NCBI RefSeq assembly: GCF_008329905.1
Contig: NZ_CP032155.1
Span: 5,642,001 to 5,706,000 of the forward strand
DNA length: 64,000 nucleotides
Direction of reading: 5' to 3'
From: Mycobacterium sp. ELW1
Lineage (GTDB): Bacteria; Actinomycetota; Actinomycetes; Mycobacteriales; Mycobacteriaceae
The translations under genes and the position numbers were made by a program. A model generated the notes under the pieces. The model saw only the letters and a list, made by a program, of their open reading frames with translations, did not search any database and was not told where the DNA came from. The stretch's first letter is position 1; each line of letters begins with the position of its first letter. Below, in pieces: positions 45,667 through 54,497 of the stretch.

Positions 45667-47257
45667 TCACCCCGCCAGCTCGGCCCGCAGGCGCTTCTTG
45701 TCCACCTTGCCGCTCGGCAGCACCGGCAGTTCGGCGCGCAGCACCAGCCGCCGCGGCACCTTGTAGCGCGCCAGCTGTGTGCGTACACCGTCCTGCAACT
45801 CCTCGAGCGTCGGTGATGCCGTCGCGGCGGGCACGATGACGGCACAGACCGCCTCGCCCCATTTCTCGTCGGGTACCCCGATCACCGCGCAGGCGGCGAC
45901 GCCGTCCAACGCGGACAGCGCGTCCTCGACTTCGGGTGAGTAGACGTTCTCGCCGCCGCTGATGATGACGTCCTTGATGCGGTCGACGAGGTACAGCAGC
46001 CCGTGCTCATCCAGCCGGCCCACGTCCCCGGTATGACACCAGCCGTCCCGCAGCGTCGCCTCGGTGGCCGCCGGGTCCTGCCAGTAGCCGCGGAACATCG
46101 AGGCGGATCGCACGACGATCTCCCCGGCCGTCCCGGCAGGCACGTCACGGCCGGCTTCATCGACGACGCGCACCCGGGTGGCGGGCGGCCGGCTTCATCG
46201 ACGACGCGCACCCGGGTGGCGGGAAGGGGAAGCCGACCGAGCGCAGCCGCCGCTCCGCTCCGGGCTCGGTCAGATCGTGTAGCTCGCGCGGCAGGCCGGA
46301 CACGATGACCTCGGTCTGACCGTACAGGTTCAGGAACCCCGCACCGGGAAGGACACTGAGTGCGCGCCGCAGCGTCGTTGCCGGCATCGGCGCAGCCGAA
46401 TAGACCACGGTGCGAACGGATTCCATCGTCGGCGCGGCTGTCGCTTCGTCGAGTAGGGCCTTGAGCATGACCGGGGCGAGGTGCAGCACGCTGATCCGTT
46501 CGGCGGCAATCAACCGGACAGCCTCGGCCGCGTCGAACTGCTGCTGCAGCACCACGGTCCCGCCGCGGGCATGCAATCCACCGACGATAGCCAGGGCTCC
46601 GACGTGGAACATAGGCATATTGATCAACACCCGATCTGCACTGCCACAACGCATCTCGGCGTTCATCGTCAACGCCACTTGATACATCTCCCGTTGGCCG
46701 AGCACGCAACACTTGGACGCGCCGGTGGTGCCGCTGGTGAACAACAGGTAGGCCACACCTGCCGGACGTGCGACCAGCGCCAGGTTCCCGGCATCACCTC
46801 CGCCGACGAATTCCTCGTAGTCGATCATTCCGGTTGGCGCCGGCCCGCCGAAGACCACGACCAGCGATGCGCGGATCGACGAGGTCGCAACCCCGGCCAG
46901 CACCGGTGCGAACTCGGCGGAAACGAACACGATCGAGGGCTCGACGCGCCGCAGTGCGTCGCCAATCTCGTGGGCCGTGAGCCGGAAGTTGACCGTCGCC
47001 ATGACGATGCCACTGAGCTGGCATGCCGCGTTGAGCTCGCCGAATTCGATTCCGTTGCGGCTCAACACCGCAATGCGCCCGCGGCGCCGCACTCCAGCGC
47101 CGATCATCGCCGACACCAGCCGCACCGCGCGGTCCCGCAACTGCACGTGTGTGAGGGTGCGATCGCCGTGTCGATAGGCGACCACATCGGGAAATCGCTC
47201 GGCGTTGTCGGTGACGACGTCACCGAGCGTCGGTGCGTCAGCCGCCGTCCACGCCAT
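45667..47257 (-). CDS. Acyl-CoA synthetase (AMP-forming), with tandem duplication and frame break
   Basis: About 517 residues after correction. P-loop LLFTSGTTGASKCC, A5 motif LNLYGQTEVIVSG, A7 WCHTGDVGRLDEHG, hinge DRIKDVIISGGENV and A10 lysine in LPSGKVDKKRL are all present. Two open frames meet at a 38-bp tandem duplication (46149-46224) in the segment ATRVRVVDEAGR, which is encoded twice with a frame change. Without one copy, and with one base restored, the gene is whole. It is 9 bp downstream of the thiolase-like gene. Confidence 0.83.
46149..46223 (+). repeat. 38-bp tandem duplication inside an acyl-CoA synthetase gene
   Basis: GGCCGGCTTCATCGACGACG begins at 46149 and again at 46187; 37 consecutive bases are identical at a period of 38. 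The block encodes the strand after the A5 motif, which occurs once in homologues. Confidence 0.9.
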
Positions 47258-47266
47258 CGGCGCCGA

Positions 47267-48460
47267 CTACCGACTGCTCAGCAGCATCGAGCCGGCCACC
47301 GGTCCGCCGCCGACCCCGACCGCCACCACCTCAGGAGTCTTGGGGGCCTGGCGCTCGCCACCTTCACCCCACAGCTGCACGCATGCCTCATGCAGGAAGC
47401 CCATGCCGTGCAACCGCCCACCGGAAAGCTGCCCACCGCTGGTGTTGATCGGCAGCGGGCCGTCCAGTGCGATGCGGGAACCGTCGTCGAGGAATTCACC
47501 GACTTTACCGTGATCGCAAAACCCAAGCGCCTCAAGCCACATCACGGTGAGGAACGAGAATCCGTCGTACAGCTGTGCCATGTCCACGTTGGCAGGCGTG
47601 AGCCTGGTGTTCTCCCACAGTGTCGCACCCGAATCGTGCGCTGCCATCGTGGTGATGTCCGCCCGCTGGTCCCAGGTGGCACGTTCGTACATGCCCGGGC
47701 CGACAGATTCCACCGTCAGGGGGTGGCGTGGTAGCCCGTTGGCAGCGTCGCGGCGCGACACGATGACCGCGGTGGCGCCGTCACACGGCACGTCGCAGTC
47801 GTAGAGGCACAGTGGCTCCGAGATCATCCGGGCCCCGAGGTAGTCCGCCATCGTCATGGGCTCGCGGTAAACGGCGTCGGGGTTGCGAGCGGCGTTCGTG
47901 CGGGCATTGATGGCGATGCGGCCGAGGTGCTCGCGCGTCAATCCGAAGTCGTGCATGTAGCGTTGTGCGGGCATCGCCAACCAGTTCGCCGCGGACAGGG
48001 CCCCGAACGGCGCCGTCCACTCCAGGTGCGGCGGCAACTCGCCACCGCCGAAGAGCACCGAGGCGCGGCCTCCGCCGGCCTGCTGGGCCGCGGTGGACTC
48101 CCATACCGACCGATAGACGACAACATGGTTGGCCAGGCCCAGGCTGACGGCCATGCACGCCTCGATCGCGGGACCGATCTGGCCCGCGGTCTCCATCGCC
48201 GAGACGTACCAGCGCGAACGCAAGCCGAGCGCGTTACGCACCTCCTGCACGGTGGCTCCTGAGAAACCGGCGTCCGGAACGCCCGGCCCCGGATAACTGG
48301 CGATGCCGTCGATGTCATCGACGCTCAGCCCGGCGTCCTCGATGGCCCGCAGGACCGCTTCCAGCGTGAGGTCCAGACCTGTCCGGCCCAGTCTGCGGCC
48401 GACCTGCGACTTGCCCGCCCCGGTCAGGACTGCCTTACCGTCGAACGGACCCCTGTTCAT
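47267..48460 (-). CDS. Thiolase-like lipid-transfer protein (Ltp type)
   Basis: A 397-residue thiolase-fold protein: AVLTGAGKSQVGRRLG, AQLYDGFSFLTVMWLEALG and NTSGGQLSGGRLHGMGF. The nucleophile site reads SAMETAGQIGPAIEA, without cysteine. It is placed between a MaoC hydratase (upstream) and a synthetase, so retro-aldol or C-C cleavage of the hydrated acyl-CoA is plausible, but no DUF35 is adjacent. A palindrome ATGTATACAT lies 42 bp upstream. Confidence 0.83.
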   Translation of the reverse strand: MNRGPFDGKAVLTGAGKSQVGRRLGRTGLDLTLEAVLRAIEDAGLSVDDIDGIASYPGPGVPDAGFSGATVQEVRNALGLRSRWYVSAMETAGQIGPAIEACMAVSLGLANHVVVYRSVWESTAAQQAGGGRASVLFGGGELPPHLEWTAPFGALSAANWLAMPAQRYMHDFGLTREHLGRIAINARTNAARNPDAVYREPMTMADYLGARMISEPLCLYDCDVPCDGATAVIVSRRDAANGLPRHPLTVESVGPGMYERATWDQRADITTMAAHDSGATLWENTRLTPANVDMAQLYDGFSFLTVMWLEALGFCDHGKVGEFLDDGSRIALDGPLPINTSGGQLSGGRLHGMGFLHEACVQLWGEGGERQAPKTPEVVAVGVGGGPVAGSMLLSSR

Positions 48461-48524
48461 CGGAGCTCCTTGGGTGCCTGGTCTCTATTCACCGCTGATC
48501 CATGTATACATCTAACGTTTTCGC

Positions 48525-48983
48525 TCACCAGACGAACCTCGCGATCAGCTCGGCGACGGCGGCCGGCTTGTCCACCCCGTCGATTTCCACGGTGTGCCGA
48601 ACGGTCAGGTTGACGGTGTCGTCGGCGACCTTCGTCGCGTCCGCGAGCTCGGAACGGACCCGGATCCGACTGCCCGATGTGACGGGTGCCAGGAAGCGAA
48701 CTTTGTTCAGCCCGTAGTTGATGCCCATCTTCGCGTTCTCGACGCGGTAGTTGTCCTTGCTCACTCCAGGGATGAGTGACAAGGTCAAGAAGCCGTGCGC
48801 GATGGTCGCGCCGTAGGGACTTTCGGCCTTGGCTTTCTCGACGTCGACGTGGATCCACTGATGGTCCATTGTCACGTCGGCGAACGCGTCGATGCGGGCC
48901 TGGTCGATCTCCACCCACCTGCTGACGCCGAGTTCCTCACCGATCGACGCCATCGCATCGTCCACTGACCCGAACACCTTCAT
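48525..48983 (-). CDS. MaoC-like (R)-specific enoyl-CoA hydratase
   Basis: A 152-residue single hotdog with the hydratase-2 motif in degenerate form, FADVTMDHQWIHVD, where Asp and His form the catalytic pair, and IAHGFLTLSLIPGV. It hydrates trans-2-enoyl-CoA to the (R)-3-hydroxy form. The start at 48983 follows GGGAGCGG. It is divergent from the classical thiolase gene at 49093. Confidence 0.9.
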   Translation of the reverse strand: MKVFGSVDDAMASIGEELGVSRWVEIDQARIDAFADVTMDHQWIHVDVEKAKAESPYGATIAHGFLTLSLIPGVSKDNYRVENAKMGINYGLNKVRFLAPVTSGSRIRVRSELADATKVADDTVNLTVRHTVEIDGVDKPAAVAELIARFVW

Positions 48984-49013
48984 CGACCGCTCCCGTCCTC
49001 AGAGATACCCGCC

Positions 49014-49037
49014 ATACCGCTATCTATTTAACGGTAT
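49014..49037. promoter_or_regulatory. Inverted repeat ATACCG-N12-CGGTAT
   Basis: Perfect 6-bp arms with an AT-rich 12-bp spacer in the 109-bp divergent gap between MaoC and thiolase genes. It may be an operator or promoter element for either direction. Confidence 0.45.
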
Positions 49038-49092
49038 AGACTGGCCGGGCTCGCCGGGCAACCAGCCCGCCGCAGACGGATCAGGGAGACTT

Positions 49093-50280
49093 ATGGCCAC
49101 CACCACGTCCCGCGCAGCCATCATCGCCGCTGCTCGCACGGCCATCGGAACCGCACGCAGAGGCACGCTGGCCAATGTGCCCGCCATCGACCTCGCGAAG
49201 CCCGTCGTGGCAGCGGCAGTGGAGCGCTCCGGATTGGACCCCGCGGACTTCGACGACCTCGTGCTCGCCGAGAGCATGCAGGGCGGCGGCGACAGCGCCC
49301 GCTACATCGCGGTCGCGCTCGGCCTGGTCGACATCCCAGGCCTGGCGGTCAATCGCCAGTGCGCTTCCAGCCTCTCGGCGATCGCCGTGGGCGCCGGGCA
49401 GATCGCCTCCGGGATGAGCAACGCCATCCTGGCCGGCGGCATGGAGTCGCTGTCCACTGGCCCAATCATGCAGAAACGCAAGCTCTTTACGCCAGGCAAG
49501 TCGGCCGAGGACTACGAGCAGTGGTTCCCCGAGTCGCATCCGCCGACCGCAGAGGCCCCAGCGATGGACATGTCGATCACGGTGGCGCACAACTGCAACA
49601 TCCAGTACGGCCTCACTCGCGAGGACCAGGACGCGTGGGCGCTGCGTAGCCATCAGCGCGCGATCAAGGCCATCGACGCCGGGGCGTTCGTCGACGAGAT
49701 CATCCCGATCGAGGTGCCCCAGGCCGACGGCAGCACAATCACCTTCGCCGAGGACGAGCATCCGCGCCGCGGCAGTTCCATGGAATCGCTGGCCGGGCTG
49801 AAGGTGCTGCATCCCGAAATCGAGGGCTTCTCGGTGACGGCGGGCAACTCCTCGGGCATCAACGACGCGGCTGCCGTCGTCGCATTGACCGTGCCCGACA
49901 CCAGTCAAGACGTACTGGCCCACGTGTTGTCGTGGACGCAGGTCGGACTCGACCCGACCCGTACCGGAAGCGGGCCGATCAAGGCCATCCCCAAGGCTTT
50001 GGAGCTCGCCGGCCGCAAGCTCGAGGACGTGGCGCTGTTCGAGATCAACGAGGCGTTCGCCGCCCAGGCGGTGGCGTGCGCGCGCGAACTGGGGCTCGAC
50101 GAGGAGATCGTCAACGTCTACGGGTCCGGCATCAGCCTTGGCCATCCGATCGCCGCAACGGGAGCCCGGATGGTCACCTCGGCAATCTACGAACTCCGCA
50201 GGCGCGGTGGCGGTATCGGCGTGTTGTCCATGTGCGCAGGCGGCGGCATGGGCGCCGCGATGGTCATCGAGGTGGCCTGA
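49093..50280 (+). CDS. Acetyl-CoA acyltransferase (classical thiolase)
   Basis: A 395-residue thiolase with all catalytic residues: nucleophile Cys90 in NRQCASSLSA, the NEAFAAQ motif, His in GHPIAATGAR and the C-terminal Cys in SMCAGGGMGAA. It cleaves 3-oxoacyl-CoA with CoA, releasing acetyl- or propionyl-CoA. The ATG at 49093 follows AGGGAGAC; an open frame extends upstream across the promoter repeat but is not coding-like. Next is a DUF35-like gene after 1 bp. Confidence 0.95.
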   Translation: MATTTSRAAIIAAARTAIGTARRGTLANVPAIDLAKPVVAAAVERSGLDPADFDDLVLAESMQGGGDSARYIAVALGLVDIPGLAVNRQCASSLSAIAVGAGQIASGMSNAILAGGMESLSTGPIMQKRKLFTPGKSAEDYEQWFPESHPPTAEAPAMDMSITVAHNCNIQYGLTREDQDAWALRSHQRAIKAIDAGAFVDEIIPIEVPQADGSTITFAEDEHPRRGSSMESLAGLKVLHPEIEGFSVTAGNSSGINDAAAVVALTVPDTSQDVLAHVLSWTQVGLDPTRTGSGPIKAIPKALELAGRKLEDVALFEINEAFAAQAVACARELGLDEEIVNVYGSGISLGHPIAATGARMVTSAIYELRRRGGGIGVLSMCAGGGMGAAMVIEVA

Positions 50281-50281
50281 C

Positions 50282-50710
50282 ATGACCACACTGATCACCG
50301 AGGGACTGTTCCGGGTCGACGGCGAGCGCACGGTGTTGTTCGCGTCGCGCAGGCGTTCGTCGGGCGTGGTGAAGTTCCCCGCCGAACGGCCAGAGCTCTT
50401 CGACGGCGATTCCGACATCCAGGACGACATCGAGCCGATCGAATTGTCCACCGAGGGAACGCTCTACACCTACACCACACAGGAGTTCCCGCCGCCGCTG
50501 CCGTACAAGGGCAACCGGGACCCCAAGGTGTTCACGCCGTACGTGGTCGGATTCGTGGAGCTGCCCGAAGGCGTCTTGGTGGAGACACTGATCGTCGGCG
50601 CGACCGCTGAGCAACTCACCATCGGTCAGGCCCTGGTGTCCACGACGACCACATTGGAGACCGAGGACGGCAAGTCCCTCGTGACGTTTGCCTTCCGGCC
50701 CGTCACGTAG
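50282..50710 (+). CDS. DUF35-like OB-fold protein lacking the zinc ribbon
   Basis: A 142-residue protein with DUF35 form: short N-terminal part, FPAERPELFDGD, an OB fold with LYTYTTQEFPPPLPYKGN and PYVVGFVELPEGVLVETLI. The ribbon region reads LFASRRRSSGVVKFP, with no cysteine, so zinc cannot be bound as in the other two DUF35 proteins here. It follows the classical thiolase gene by 1 bp and may assist it. Confidence 0.82.
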   Translation: MTTLITEGLFRVDGERTVLFASRRRSSGVVKFPAERPELFDGDSDIQDDIEPIELSTEGTLYTYTTQEFPPPLPYKGNRDPKVFTPYVVGFVELPEGVLVETLIVGATAEQLTIGQALVSTTTTLETEDGKSLVTFAFRPVT

Positions 50711-50720
50711 AGTCGACGGG

Positions 50721-51733
50721 GTGACGGACCTCGGCAAGCCGTCGTTCGGGCTTCATCCCCTACACGGCCTGCACGAACCGACGACCGCGAATCCTGCACG
50801 CCGGCCAGGTTCGGTACGTCGAACCAGTTCGATCGACATGACGCGCGCCGAGGGCACCGTGGATCCGGTACATCTCGAGGGCCGGGCCCGCGACCTGCTG
50901 ACCGCCGACGATGGCAGCGTGTCCGTGCTCGGTGAGGCGGCCCTGTCGGCGACCATCGAACTCGTCGCCCGGGTGGTTCGCCATGTCAGCGTGACGCCCC
51001 CTGCGCCGGGCTGCCGCAGCTGTCCGGGGCGCCGGCGATGAGCGGATTCCGGGCCGCCGCGGATAAGGCGGCACCCGAACTGAGAGCCTCTCGCGACCTT
51101 CGCTATACGCTTCTCGACGACGTCCCCGTCGCGACACTTATTTCCGGACATGCACTTTCGGCCTCGGGCGCGCTGGGCGAATACACGAAGTCGGGGTACC
51201 TGCCGGTCGCCGACCAGTGTGCCGGCTTCACGACCGGCGGCCTGCTGATGACTTCGTTCGAGGAAGGCGACCCGGTAGTGGTCACCGGCCCGCAGGCGCC
51301 TGACCTCGATCGCGGGAACGACAAATGGGCCTGGCACCCAATGACTCCGCTCGCGGTACACGGGATGCGTCGCAGGCGCCGCATCGATGTCCTTCCCGCA
51401 GGCGATGGTCTGGTCCAGATCGACGCCATGTTCCGCGATACCTACGTGCGGGCCGACGGCGTGGAGACGATCATCCACGAGTACACCCTGACCGCTGCGG
51501 TAACCGCCACTGGCGTAATCCTCGAAGCGCACGCCGAGCCGCGGGTGCTGCCCTGGCGCGAGTGCCCCGGGGCGGTCGCCAGTGCCACCCGGATCACCGG
51601 AATGGCATTGGCGGAGTTGCACTTCCGGGTCAGGCAAGAACTATCCGGAACGAGCACCTGCACCCATCTCAACGACCTGCTTCGCAGCGTGGCCGATGCA
51701 GAGGCGTTGCTCAGCCAGGTGGAGCGCGGCTAG
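50721..51733 (+). CDS. DUF2889-family protein, frame broken
   Basis: About 337 residues after correction. The N-terminal part has the family-type RRTSSIDMTR and LEGRARDLLTADDG, the rest has LLDDVPVATLISGHALSASG, ADQCAGF and CPGAVASATRITGMALAELH. The two parts are in different frames that join at the G-run 51008-51010; one added base gives a continuous protein. DUF2889 has no established activity but is often found in aromatic or steroid-type catabolic clusters. Start GTG 50721. Confidence 0.78.
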
Positions 51734-51737
51734 TCGT

Positions 51738-51884
51738 TCAGCGCGGTCCGGGAGTGGCGTCGCCGAGTTCGTCCGGATCCGTCGGCGGCGTGGCCGGCTC
51801 CGCCTCCTTTGGGTCGTCCGGTGAAATCTCGCCCTCGATCACCGCTTCGTCGGTGGTGGGCTGGCTGGTATCGAACCCTGACAT
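51738..51884 (-). CDS. Very small acidic protein
   Basis: A 48-residue acidic, proline-rich protein beginning MSGFDTSQPTTDEAV behind a good GAAGGAG site. It is probably unstructured. It is located 61 bp downstream of the TetR gene on the same strand and ends 4 bp from the convergent DUF2889 stop. Function unknown; the ribosome site is the main support. Confidence 0.55.
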   Translation of the reverse strand: MSGFDTSQPTTDEAVIEGEISPDDPKEAEPATPPTDPDELGDATPGPR

Positions 51885-51945
51885 TTTGTGCTCCTTCGCT
51901 GTCGGGGACCGAGTAGCCAATTCGGCTGTGCCCCAACCACGATGA

Positions 51946-52548
51946 TCAACGTCTCGACATGCCGGCGATCATCTCGGCGACCACGGCGATCATCTCGCCG
52001 CGGTCGACGCCGACAGTCTGCCGGTCCACCGTGTGCCACGCCCGGTCCAACATGCCCATCACGGCGACGCCGACGACCTCCGGTGAGTGCGCACCGTCAC
52101 CACCAATGGCCTGACCCAACCGCCACGACGCTCGAGTCACCATGCGGTTGCGCGACGTCCGGAACTCCTCGTCGTCGGGCGCCGAATGTACTGAGGCCAG
52201 CACGAACGCCCCATGGTGGTCCATGTAGTCGAAGTAGTGGCCGACCCACGACTCGATGTCGGCCGGAGCGAACTGCGCCTCGGCGTCAGCCCACTCGGCG
52301 ATGACAGCCAAGACCTCCCGGTAAGCAGCCTTGCCGAGGACGTTGAAGATCTCCCGCTTGTCCTTGAAGTAGGTGTAGAAGCCGGCCCGGGAAATGCCAC
52401 ACGCCTCGGTGATCGCATTGATGGGCGTGCCCGCGTAGCCACGTTCCAGAAACAGGCGACGGCTGGCATCCAGGATGGCCGCCCTGGTGCGCTCACCACG
52501 GCCGGCGTCCAGCTGCGTCTCAGCGGAGACACCCGAGGTGACGGTCAC
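51946..52548 (-). CDS. TetR-family transcriptional regulator
   Basis: A 200-residue regulator with the TetR motif RAAILDASRRLFLERGYAGTP and INAITEACGISRAGFYTYFKDK. I start it at GTG 52548; the longer frame runs into the operator region. It is divergent from the amidohydrolase gene, and between them are TGACA-N4-CGTCA (52564) and TTGACA-N4-TGTCAA (52631). The same repeat is upstream of the meta-cleavage operon and the dehydrogenase operon, so this protein may be the master repressor of those units (inference). Confidence 0.9.
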   Translation of the reverse strand: MTVTSGVSAETQLDAGRGERTRAAILDASRRLFLERGYAGTPINAITEACGISRAGFYTYFKDKREIFNVLGKAAYREVLAVIAEWADAEAQFAPADIESWVGHYFDYMDHHGAFVLASVHSAPDDEEFRTSRNRMVTRASWRLGQAIGGDGAHSPEVVGVAVMGMLDRAWHTVDRQTVGVDRGEMIAVVAEMIAGMSRR

Positions 52549-52563
52549 GTCGACCACTCTATA

Positions 52564-52577
52564 TGACAGTAGCGTCA
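52564..52577. promoter_or_regulatory. Operator-like repeat TGACA-N4-CGTCA
   Basis: One-mismatch version of the TGACA-N4-TGTCA repeat, 16 bp upstream of the TetR start. Suggests autoregulation. Confidence 0.55.
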
Positions 52578-52630
52578 AGTGCAATAGCTTGCAGCTCATC
52601 GCTAACTAATAGATCCCAGGCAGATCCTAC

Positions 52631-52646
52631 TTGACACAACTGTCAA
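52631..52646. promoter_or_regulatory. Operator-like inverted repeat TTGACA-N4-TGTCAA
   Basis: Perfect 6-bp arms with a 4-bp spacer, 51 bp upstream of the amidohydrolase start and 83 bp from the TetR start. The strongest copy of the repeat also found at 15750 and 18297. TTGACA also resembles a -35 box, so it could overlap the promoter. Confidence 0.65.
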
Positions 52647-52696
52647 CTTGCGCGAAGCTATACGCAGCCCGATGTACAGCACCGAGAGGCACACCG

Positions 52697-53926
52697 ATGA
52701 CCCAGTTCACCGACGCACCCATCTTCGACGCCGACCAGCACATGTACGAGACGCCGGACGCACTGCTCAAGTACCTGCCCGAGCAGTACAAGAAGGCCGT
52801 CCAGTTCGTCCAGATCGGCAGGCACACCCGCATCGCGATCCTGAACAAGATCACTGATTACATGCCGAACCCGACGTTCGAACGGGTCGCTGCTCCCGGT
52901 GCACACGAGAAGTTCTACTCCGGCCAGAACCCCGAGGGATTGACGATGCGCGAGATGTCCGGCCGGGGCATCGACTGCCCGCCAGGGGCGCGCAACCCTG
53001 AGGACCGCATCGCCGAACTCAACGGCCAAGGCGTCGCCGCGTGCATCAACTACCCCACCCTGGCCAACCTGGTCGAGCACTCCTCGGCCGAGGACCCCGA
53101 ACTGACCGCAGCGATCATCCACTCGCTCAACCAGTGGATGCACGAACACTGGGGCTTCAGCTACGCCGACCGCATTTATTCCACACCGGTGATCAACCTG
53201 GGCATCGTCGAGGAGGGCCGCCGCGAACTCGAATACATTCTCGAGAACGGTGCCAAGGTCGCGCTGATCAAGCCCGCACCGGTCAAGGGGTACAAGGGCT
53301 GGCGCTCCCCCGCACTGCCGGAGTTCGATCCGTTCTGGCGCGACGTCGAGGACGCCGGGCTCCCAATCGTGTTGCATGCCAGCCAACCTCCGCTGCAGGA
53401 GTACATCGACAAGTGGGAGCCGCCGACCACCGAGAGCGCCTTTGAGATGTCGGCGTTCAAGTGGACGGCGTTGGGCCACCGCGAGATCGCCGATATGCTG
53501 ACCAGCCTCATCTGCCACGGCACCCTGACCCGATTCCCCAAGCTGCGCATCGCCAGCGTGGAGAACGGAAGTGCCTGGATCAAGCCGCTGTTCGACGATC
53601 TGGAGATGACCTACAAGAAGATGCCGCAGAACTTCGAAGAGCATCCGCACGAGGTGTTCCGCCGTAACTGCTGGGTCAGCCCGTTCTGGGAGGGCTCGGT
53701 CGCCGACGTCGTCGAGACTGTCGGATGGGACAAGGTCATGTTCGGCTCGGACTGGCCCCACCCCGAAGGCCTCGCCACCCCCAAGGGCTACTTCAAGTAC
53801 GCCGAAGGCATGGACGTTCGCCGCACGTACGACTTCATGGGTGACAACGCCCGCCGCTTCATGGGTCTGCCGTTAGCGAATCCCGATCCGGCGGCCGTCA
53901 TGCCACCTGAGTTCGCCAACGCCTGA
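52697..53926 (+). CDS. Amidohydrolase-family metal enzyme (ACMSD-like)
   Basis: A 409-residue TIM-barrel amidohydrolase. IFDADQHMYETPD carries the metal D-x-H motif, IVLHASQPP a metal His, RIASVENGSAW the middle motif and MFGSDWPHPEG the late aspartate. It is the third enzyme of this family in the window and may decarboxylate or hydrolyse a ring-derived intermediate. GAGAGGC precedes the ATG. It is transcribed alone and is followed by a large hairpin at 53973. Confidence 0.92.
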   Translation: MTQFTDAPIFDADQHMYETPDALLKYLPEQYKKAVQFVQIGRHTRIAILNKITDYMPNPTFERVAAPGAHEKFYSGQNPEGLTMREMSGRGIDCPPGARNPEDRIAELNGQGVAACINYPTLANLVEHSSAEDPELTAAIIHSLNQWMHEHWGFSYADRIYSTPVINLGIVEEGRRELEYILENGAKVALIKPAPVKGYKGWRSPALPEFDPFWRDVEDAGLPIVLHASQPPLQEYIDKWEPPTTESAFEMSAFKWTALGHREIADMLTSLICHGTLTRFPKLRIASVENGSAWIKPLFDDLEMTYKKMPQNFEEHPHEVFRRNCWVSPFWEGSVADVVETVGWDKVMFGSDWPHPEGLATPKGYFKYAEGMDVRRTYDFMGDNARRFMGLPLANPDPAAVMPPEFANA

Positions 53927-53972
53927 TCGCCTTCCACGGGCGTGCAATAGCATTCGCGCGCAAGATTCGGCT

Positions 53973-54034
53973 GCCAACGCCGTCGACCCGGCTACAGACC
54001 TATCCAGGACTGTAGCTGGGTCGACGGCGTTGGC
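53973..54034 (+). terminator. 25-bp-stem hairpin downstream of the amidohydrolase gene
   Basis: GCCAACGCCGTCGACCC and the following 8 bp pair with the complementary arm at 54010-54034 around a 12-bp loop. The only non-Watson-Crick position is G opposite T, a G-U wobble in a plus-strand transcript. It is placed 46 bp after the gene, so a strong terminator or mRNA 3'-end stabiliser is likely, though no T-run follows. Confidence 0.65.
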
Positions 54035-54265
54035 GCATGTCGGACCCCTGCGCCTGGCGAGATGACCGCCGAGTCGGCGGCACAACGCCTGCCCGGCAGT
54101 CCTCGTCGGGCCCGCACTGGGTGCGATCCCGTATTGCGTTGCCCCGGTGCCTGCGCCACTCCATGGCTCTCGGTCATTTACTTAGTGAATCTAGTTAGTG
54201 TGTGCTGAATCACGCCCTTAACGCTGGCCGCCGCCGGCACTCGGGGTATAGCCTCGCCCTATAAC

Positions 54266-54278
54266 TGAACTTAGTTCA
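54266..54278. promoter_or_regulatory. Operator-like palindrome TGAAC-TTA-GTTCA
   Basis: Perfect 5-bp arms around TTA, 24 bp upstream of the ferredoxin ATG and directly before its AGGAGGG site. Same design as the half sites at 42304-42325. Confidence 0.55.
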
Positions 54279-54302
54279 CTTAATGTGGTAAGGAGGGTGA
54301 CG

Positions 54303-54497
54303 ATGCACGTCACGATTGATGAAACGAAGTGTTGCGCGGCCGGCCAGTGTGTCCTGATCGCACCGCAGGTCTTTGACCAGCGAGAAGATGACGGGATCGT
54401 CATTCTTCTCGACGCTGATCCGTCCGAGGACCAGTACGAAGCGACGCGCCAGGCCGCTGCGGTATGCCCGGCGGCAGCGATCGCGGTGCAGGAGTGA
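54303..54497 (+). CDS. Ferredoxin, single [3Fe-4S] type
   Basis: A 64-residue ferredoxin with CCAAGQC (Cys10 or Cys11, Cys16) and VCPAAA (Cys55), the three-cysteine pattern of P450 ferredoxins. A strong AGGAGGG site precedes ATG 54303. Its stop overlaps the ferredoxin reductase GTG, and a P450 follows three genes later, so it very likely carries electrons from that reductase to the P450 at 56965. Confidence 0.93.
   Translation: MHVTIDETKCCAAGQCVLIAPQVFDQREDDGIVILLDADPSEDQYEATRQAAAVCPAAAIAVQE

Larger units (their letters stand above)
53927..54302. other. 376-bp intergenic region with hairpin and operator-like repeat
   Basis: Between the amidohydrolase stop and the ferredoxin start. It contains the 25-bp hairpin at 53973-54034 and the palindrome at 54266-54278 near the ferredoxin ribosome site. 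I see no gene in it. Confidence 0.7.

Noticed and set aside
48502..48511. Palindrome ATGTATACAT upstream of the thiolase-like gene
   Set aside because: Too short and not repeated elsewhere in the window to call an operator.
51946..52010. Short repeated CGGCGATCATCTCGGCGA phrases
   Set aside because: They encode a natural repeated EMIA-type peptide at the TetR C-terminus and are not a separate element.
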